Position numbers and translations under genes: made by a program. The notes beneath the pieces were generated by a model. The model saw nothing but the letters and a program-made list of their open reading frames with translations, was not told the DNA's origin and ran no database searches. Below, piece after piece: positions 60,932-64,000 of a stretch of 64,000 nt of DNA (position 1 is the stretch's first letter; every line of letters begins with the position of its first letter). Source of the DNA: an uncultured Prevotella sp. Its GTDB lineage: Bacteria; Bacteroidota; Bacteroidia; Bacteroidales; Bacteroidaceae. Location of the stretch: NCBI GenBank assembly GCA_900314935.1, contig OMXE01000003.1, positions 90,705-154,704 of the forward strand. The letters run 5' to 3'.

Positions 60932-62959
60932 ATGAAACCAACATCCATTATTCACCGACTGGTTATCCTATTGATAACCTTGATGAGCGCCATTAGCGCT
61001 AATGCTGCCAAAGCCTATGCCTGCTATAACGCAGAGAAAACAACGCTGACGTTCTACTACGACAGATATAAGGCATTACGCCTTAACACATACGACCTGA
61101 ACACTGACTACAACGATCCTGATTGGGAATCGGACGGCACCAGTGGCAATGTGACTAAGGTGGTATTTGATTCCTCGTTCGCTGACGCGCGCCCGACGAG
61201 CACTTTCTCATGGTTCTACAATATGAAGGATCTTGAATCCATCACGGGATTAAGCTACCTGAATACCAGTGAGGTGACCAATATGGCTTGGATGTTCGGT
61301 TACTGTAAAAAACTGACGAGCCTTGATTTAGGCAGCTTCAACACGACAAAAGTAACTGACATGGATTATATGTTCAATGGCTGCACCATTTTGCAAATCA
61401 TCTATGTGGGTAGTGGTTGGAGAACGAGTACCGTGTCTTCCTCAACAGCTATGTTTTCTAGTTGCTGGAATCTTGAGGGCGGCAAGGGCACTACCTTCGA
61501 TACTGACCATGTAGACAATACCTACGCCCACATAGATGGTGGTACGAGCAATCCGGGTTATCTAACCGACATCAATTTACCTGTGGCCTATGCCTGTTAC
61601 ACGCCGTCGAACACAACACTGACGTTCTACTACGACAAATTACGCAACTCCCGCTCGGGCACAACCTACGACATGAATAAAGGCGACAACGATACCGGAT
61701 GGGACACTGACGACACCAAAGCCAATGTGACCAAGGTAGTCTTTGACCCCTCATTCGCTGGCGCCCGTCCGACGACCACTTACGGTTGGTTCTTTGGTAT
61801 GAAGAACCTTGAGTCCATCACAGGATTAAGCTACCTGAATTCCAGTGAAGTTACCAATATGGGTTGGATGTTCAGTGACTGCTTCAAGTTGACAACCCTT
61901 GACTTGAGCAGTTTCAATACGTCTAAGGTGGTTTATGTGCAAGGGATGTTCTATGGAAGCACCGATCTGCAAATGGGCGATGGCTGGAGCACAGCTGCAG
62001 TGACTGAGTCCAACTTTATGTTCGATGGCTGCACCGAGCTTAGGGGTGGCAAGGGTACGACATGGAAAGATACCAACCCGAGTAACAAGACCTATGCCCA
62101 CGTCGATGGCGGCCCCAACAACCCTGGCTATTTCACCGATATCAATTCACTTATGCCCTATGTGTGCTACACACCTGAAAACACAACGCTCACGTTCTAT
62201 TACGACAAACAACGCGGCAGTCGCTCAGGCAGGATCTACGACCTGAACACTGGAGGAAACGAAACCGGATGGGATACTGACGGCACCAAAGACTATGTGA
62301 CCAAAGTGGTCTTTGACCCCTCGTTTGCTGGTGCCCGCCCGACGACCACCTGCGGTTGGTTCGCTTTAATGTTGGAGCTTCAGACTATTGAGGGCCTGAG
62401 TTACCTGAACACCAGCGAAGTTACCAATATGTCTTTTATGTTTCTGAAATGTTATCAATTGACGAGCATTGATGTGAGCCACTTCAATACGTCCAAAGTG
62501 ATCACAATGAATGGCATGTTTTTTGATTGTCGTGGACTGACCAGTCTTGACTTGAGCAGTTTCAATACGTCCAAGGTGAGTTATATGGTTGACATGTTTT
62601 GGAACAGCAGCAATCTGCGGACTATCCATGTGGGCAATGGCTGGAGCACTGCGGCTGTGACGGATTCTGATGATATGTTCACACTCTGCACTAACCTTGT
62701 GGGCGGTCAGGGCACGAATTATAACGACTCCAACCCGAAGGACAAGACCTACGCCCGCATCGACGGTGGCTCCAGCAACCCTGGCTACTTCACTTATAAG
62801 AAACCCTCAGCCATCGCCACAGACCTTCATCAAGTGACAAGTGATAAGTCACAAGTGATAAGCGATGAGTGGTACACGATTGATGGCCGAAAGCTCAACG
62901 GAATGCCCAAGAAGAAGGGAGTTTATATTCAAAACGGTCAGAAACAAATCATCAAATAA
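60932..62959 (+). CDS. BspA-like surface protein (DUF285 / BspA-type repeats, three modules)
   Basis: The 675-residue protein has a signal peptide (about 1-26) and three tandem modules (about 27-212, 218-403, 408-620). Each starts CYxxxxTTLTFYYD and ends GGxxNPGYxT. Inside each, BspA-type leucine-rich repeats recur (LSYLNTSEVTNMSFMF, LTSLDLSSFNTSKV). The tail GRKLNGMPKKKGVYIQNG resembles a C-terminal segment common in Prevotella secreted proteins. Such proteins mediate surface adhesion in oral species, but the ligand here is unknown. The codons before the tail (62831-62872) are a CAAGTGA heptad repeat. Confidence 0.85.
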   Translation: MKPTSIIHRLVILLITLMSAISANAAKAYACYNAEKTTLTFYYDRYKALRLNTYDLNTDYNDPDWESDGTSGNVTKVVFDSSFADARPTSTFSWFYNMKDLESITGLSYLNTSEVTNMAWMFGYCKKLTSLDLGSFNTTKVTDMDYMFNGCTILQIIYVGSGWRTSTVSSSTAMFSSCWNLEGGKGTTFDTDHVDNTYAHIDGGTSNPGYLTDINLPVAYACYTPSNTTLTFYYDKLRNSRSGTTYDMNKGDNDTGWDTDDTKANVTKVVFDPSFAGARPTTTYGWFFGMKNLESITGLSYLNSSEVTNMGWMFSDCFKLTTLDLSSFNTSKVVYVQGMFYGSTDLQMGDGWSTAAVTESNFMFDGCTELRGGKGTTWKDTNPSNKTYAHVDGGPNNPGYFTDINSLMPYVCYTPENTTLTFYYDKQRGSRSGRIYDLNTGGNETGWDTDGTKDYVTKVVFDPSFAGARPTTTCGWFALMLELQTIEGLSYLNTSEVTNMSFMFLKCYQLTSIDVSHFNTSKVITMNGMFFDCRGLTSLDLSSFNTSKVSYMVDMFWNSSNLRTIHVGNGWSTAAVTDSDDMFTLCTNLVGGQGTNYNDSNPKDKTYARIDGGSSNPGYFTYKKPSAIATDLHQVTSDKSQVISDEWYTIDGRKLNGMPKKKGVYIQNGQKQIIK

Positions 62960-62972
62960 AAATCTAATTACA

Positions 62973-63008
62973 AAGAATAGAGGATGAGCAATCTCATCCT
63001 CTATTCTT
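62973..63008 (+). terminator. Terminator of the BspA-like gene
   Basis: A perfect 16-bp stem (62973-62988 with 62993-63008) and a 4-nt loop lie 13 bp after the stop codon. The T tract is short. Confidence 0.8.
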
Positions 63009-63130
63009 GTATCCGTTTCATCCGTGCCATCCGAAGGTGACAGTATCTGTCCCCTGTCACCAGAGAAAAGAACCTTGAGAATTTGGAAATCCAAGAAGGA
63101 GCATGTACCTTTGCACCGCAAACCCTAAAT

Positions 63131-63241
63131 ATGATTGAACGGCTTTCCGCGGAGCCTATTCAAGAAATACGAGGGTTAAGAGAGAATCGTTCCGCTCGGC
63201 TTTGCCGCTTCGCTTGTCGAAGAACTTCTGCCAGGGTTTAG
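63131..63241 (+). CDS. Possible 36-residue small protein or gene remnant
   Basis: A small frame starts MIERLSAEPIQEI 18 bp after a TACCTTTG promoter-like box (63106-63113). Its second half is encoded by a repeated sequence that recurs about 105 bp downstream. I recognise no family. It may be a truncated gene left by repeat activity or a chance frame. Confidence 0.25.
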   Translation: MIERLSAEPIQEIRGLRENRSARLCRFACRRTSARV

Positions 63242-63330
63242 AATAAAAGATACCCCATGGCATTCAACCTATGGCAAGGTTAAGGTAAAAAAACATTCCG
63301 CTCGGCTTTGCGCTTCGTTTGTCGAAGAGC
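63188..63330. repeat. Direct repeat TTCCGCTCGGCTTTG...CTTGTCGAAGA, two copies
   Basis: TTCCGCTCGGCTTTG begins at about 63190 and again at about 63296. Each copy continues through GCTTCG and TTGTCGAAGA. The copies are about 37 bp long and differ by small indels. Confidence 0.8.
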
Positions 63331-63522
63331 TTTTTCAGACGAACGAAAGGCACGATGTCAACGAAATCAGGAAAGAATCACGTTTATGTGTCAACTATTC
63401 TAGTATGAAAAAACACAAGATCTATGTATGGATTTACAAATTGAAAGCGATATAATACTAATGTTGCAAAGTGTGCGAATATCATTTTTCTCAATGTTTA
63501 TCGATGTTTTCAGACAAATTTT

Positions 63523-63716
63523 GTTGCACGTTGCATGTTGCATGTTGCATTAAGGTCGTTCAAATAGGTAAAGATGAAGAAAATAGATATAGATTATAAG
63601 TATATATAATTTATATTTATATATAATATATATATATTATATATATAATATAACCTTTCGGTTTCCACATGTGGAAGGTGCTTAATGCAACATGCAACAT
63701 GCAACATGCAACATTT
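63523..63716. repeat. Inverted heptad arrays enclosing an A/T-only tract
   Basis: GTTGCAC and three GTTGCAT heptads (63523-63550) are mirrored by GCAACAT heptads at 63686-63716. The exact 25-bp arms are 63530-63554 and 63681-63705. The 126-nt loop contains about 60 bp of almost pure A/T (near 63595-63652) and the palindrome TTCCACATGTGGAA (63663-63676). Confidence 0.9.
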
Positions 63717-63751
63717 TTGAGGCAGCTTGCAAGTTGGGCCGTTAAGATGAT

Positions 63752-63817
63752 CTATGGCACTTTTCAGTGCAAACTATGGCACTTCCTGGCACAAACTATG
63801 GCAGTTTGTGTGTTTTG
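63752..63817. repeat. 22-bp period array E (CTATGGCA core, 3 copies)
   Basis: CTATGGCA begins at 63752, 63774 and 63796, 22 bp apart. The first two units are closely similar over their full length (CTATGGCACTT then CTATGGCACTT), and the third diverges after CTATGGCA. Confidence 0.9.
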
Positions 63818-63881
63818 TCAAAAAATGCAGTATGAAGTGAAAATAATTGACAAAATATTTTGCCATGTCAAAAAATGTTCG

Positions 63882-64000
63882 TACCTTTGCAGAGCAAAAG
63901 CAAAGTGGTGCGAAAATCCGACAAATAGTGCGCAGATTTGAAAGATCTTAACACAACAAAGCTCAGCAAAACGTTAACCCTAATTATTAACTTTAAATCT
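63882..64000 (+). promoter_or_regulatory. Promoter and leader of a gene beyond the window
   Basis: TACCTTTG (63882-63889) is followed by more than 110 nt without a start codon in a convincing context, ending in the A/T-rich ATTATTAACTTTAAATCT. Long leaders like this often precede SusC-like genes in Bacteroidales, but the gene itself is not in the window. Confidence 0.5.

Noticed and set aside
62880-62959. Type IX secretion C-terminal domain on the BspA-like protein
   Set aside because: The short basic tail is shared by Prevotella secreted proteins, but the beta-sandwich length and motifs of a T9SS CTD are missing.
63409-63459. Sixteen-codon frame starting MKKHKIYVWIY
   Set aside because: It is too short, without a convincing promoter or homologue. 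Chance is the simplest explanation.

Overview
The window looks like a chromosomal segment from the order Bacteroidales, most likely the family Prevotellaceae (Prevotella, Segatella or Xylanibacter type). The evidence is the recurrent Bacteroidota -7 promoter TAnnTTTG in front of most transcription units, nearly absent Shine-Dalgarno sites, a Bacteroidota-type RpoZ, a SusC/SusD pair, a fused FeoA-FeoB, DUF4293/DUF4468/DUF5687 proteins, a BspA-like repeat protein whose C-terminal tail is of the kind common in Prevotella, and xylan/galactoside hydrolases (GH67, GH2). No phage, plasmid, insertion sequence or CRISPR array was seen.

Layout. 0-9.6 kb: gdhA, mltG, a degenerate MalQ-like protein coupled to a HAD phosphatase, riboflavin synthase with a long structured leader, a DUF1232 protein, feoAB and a tRNA-Lys. 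9.6-17.6 kb: ftsK-lolA-DUF5687 on the minus strand, and an RNase D-like exonuclease, an RlmI-type methyltransferase and tilS on the plus strand. 17.7-25.5 kb: threonine operon thrA-apgM-thrC, then lepA and a Crp/Fnr regulator. 25.5-34.8 kb: two tandem acyl-CoA synthetases, an aminotransferase plus LolC/E-like permease, and a DUF4468/small membrane protein/porin operon. 35.3-42.9 kb: uvrB, bamD-rpoZ-DUF4293, an alanine-rich lipoprotein, rpsA and a TrmH-type methyltransferase. 43-53.6 kb: a large FAD/Fe-S oxidoreductase with deoD, ettA followed at once by a SusC/SusD pair, and hsp20 behind a possible sigma-54 promoter. 53.7-63 kb: GH67 alpha-glucuronidase divergent from a HAD-GH2 pair, then the BspA-like protein. 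The last kilobase is repeat-rich and ends in a promoter and leader for a gene beyond the window.

The most unusual signal is in the gaps. Five intergenic arrays, with 3 to 6 copies each and two unrelated classes of core, all repeat with a period of exactly 22 bp. An 11-bp pair family sits between two of them. A second class of arrays has a 7-bp period (downstream of DUF4293, inside the thr operon, downstream of the LolC/E gene, inside the BspA gene, and as a large inverted repeat near 63.6 kb). A third class has a 9-bp period and lies in the thr operon, including an in-frame expansion inside thrC. Other points for follow-up are the MalQ-like protein whose nucleophile aspartate is asparagine, the ribE leader closed by a long-range helix, a promoter-carrying repeat found at two loci, and an ApgM-family enzyme where a homoserine kinase would be expected.

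All assignments come from reading motifs in the sequence. No database search was run.
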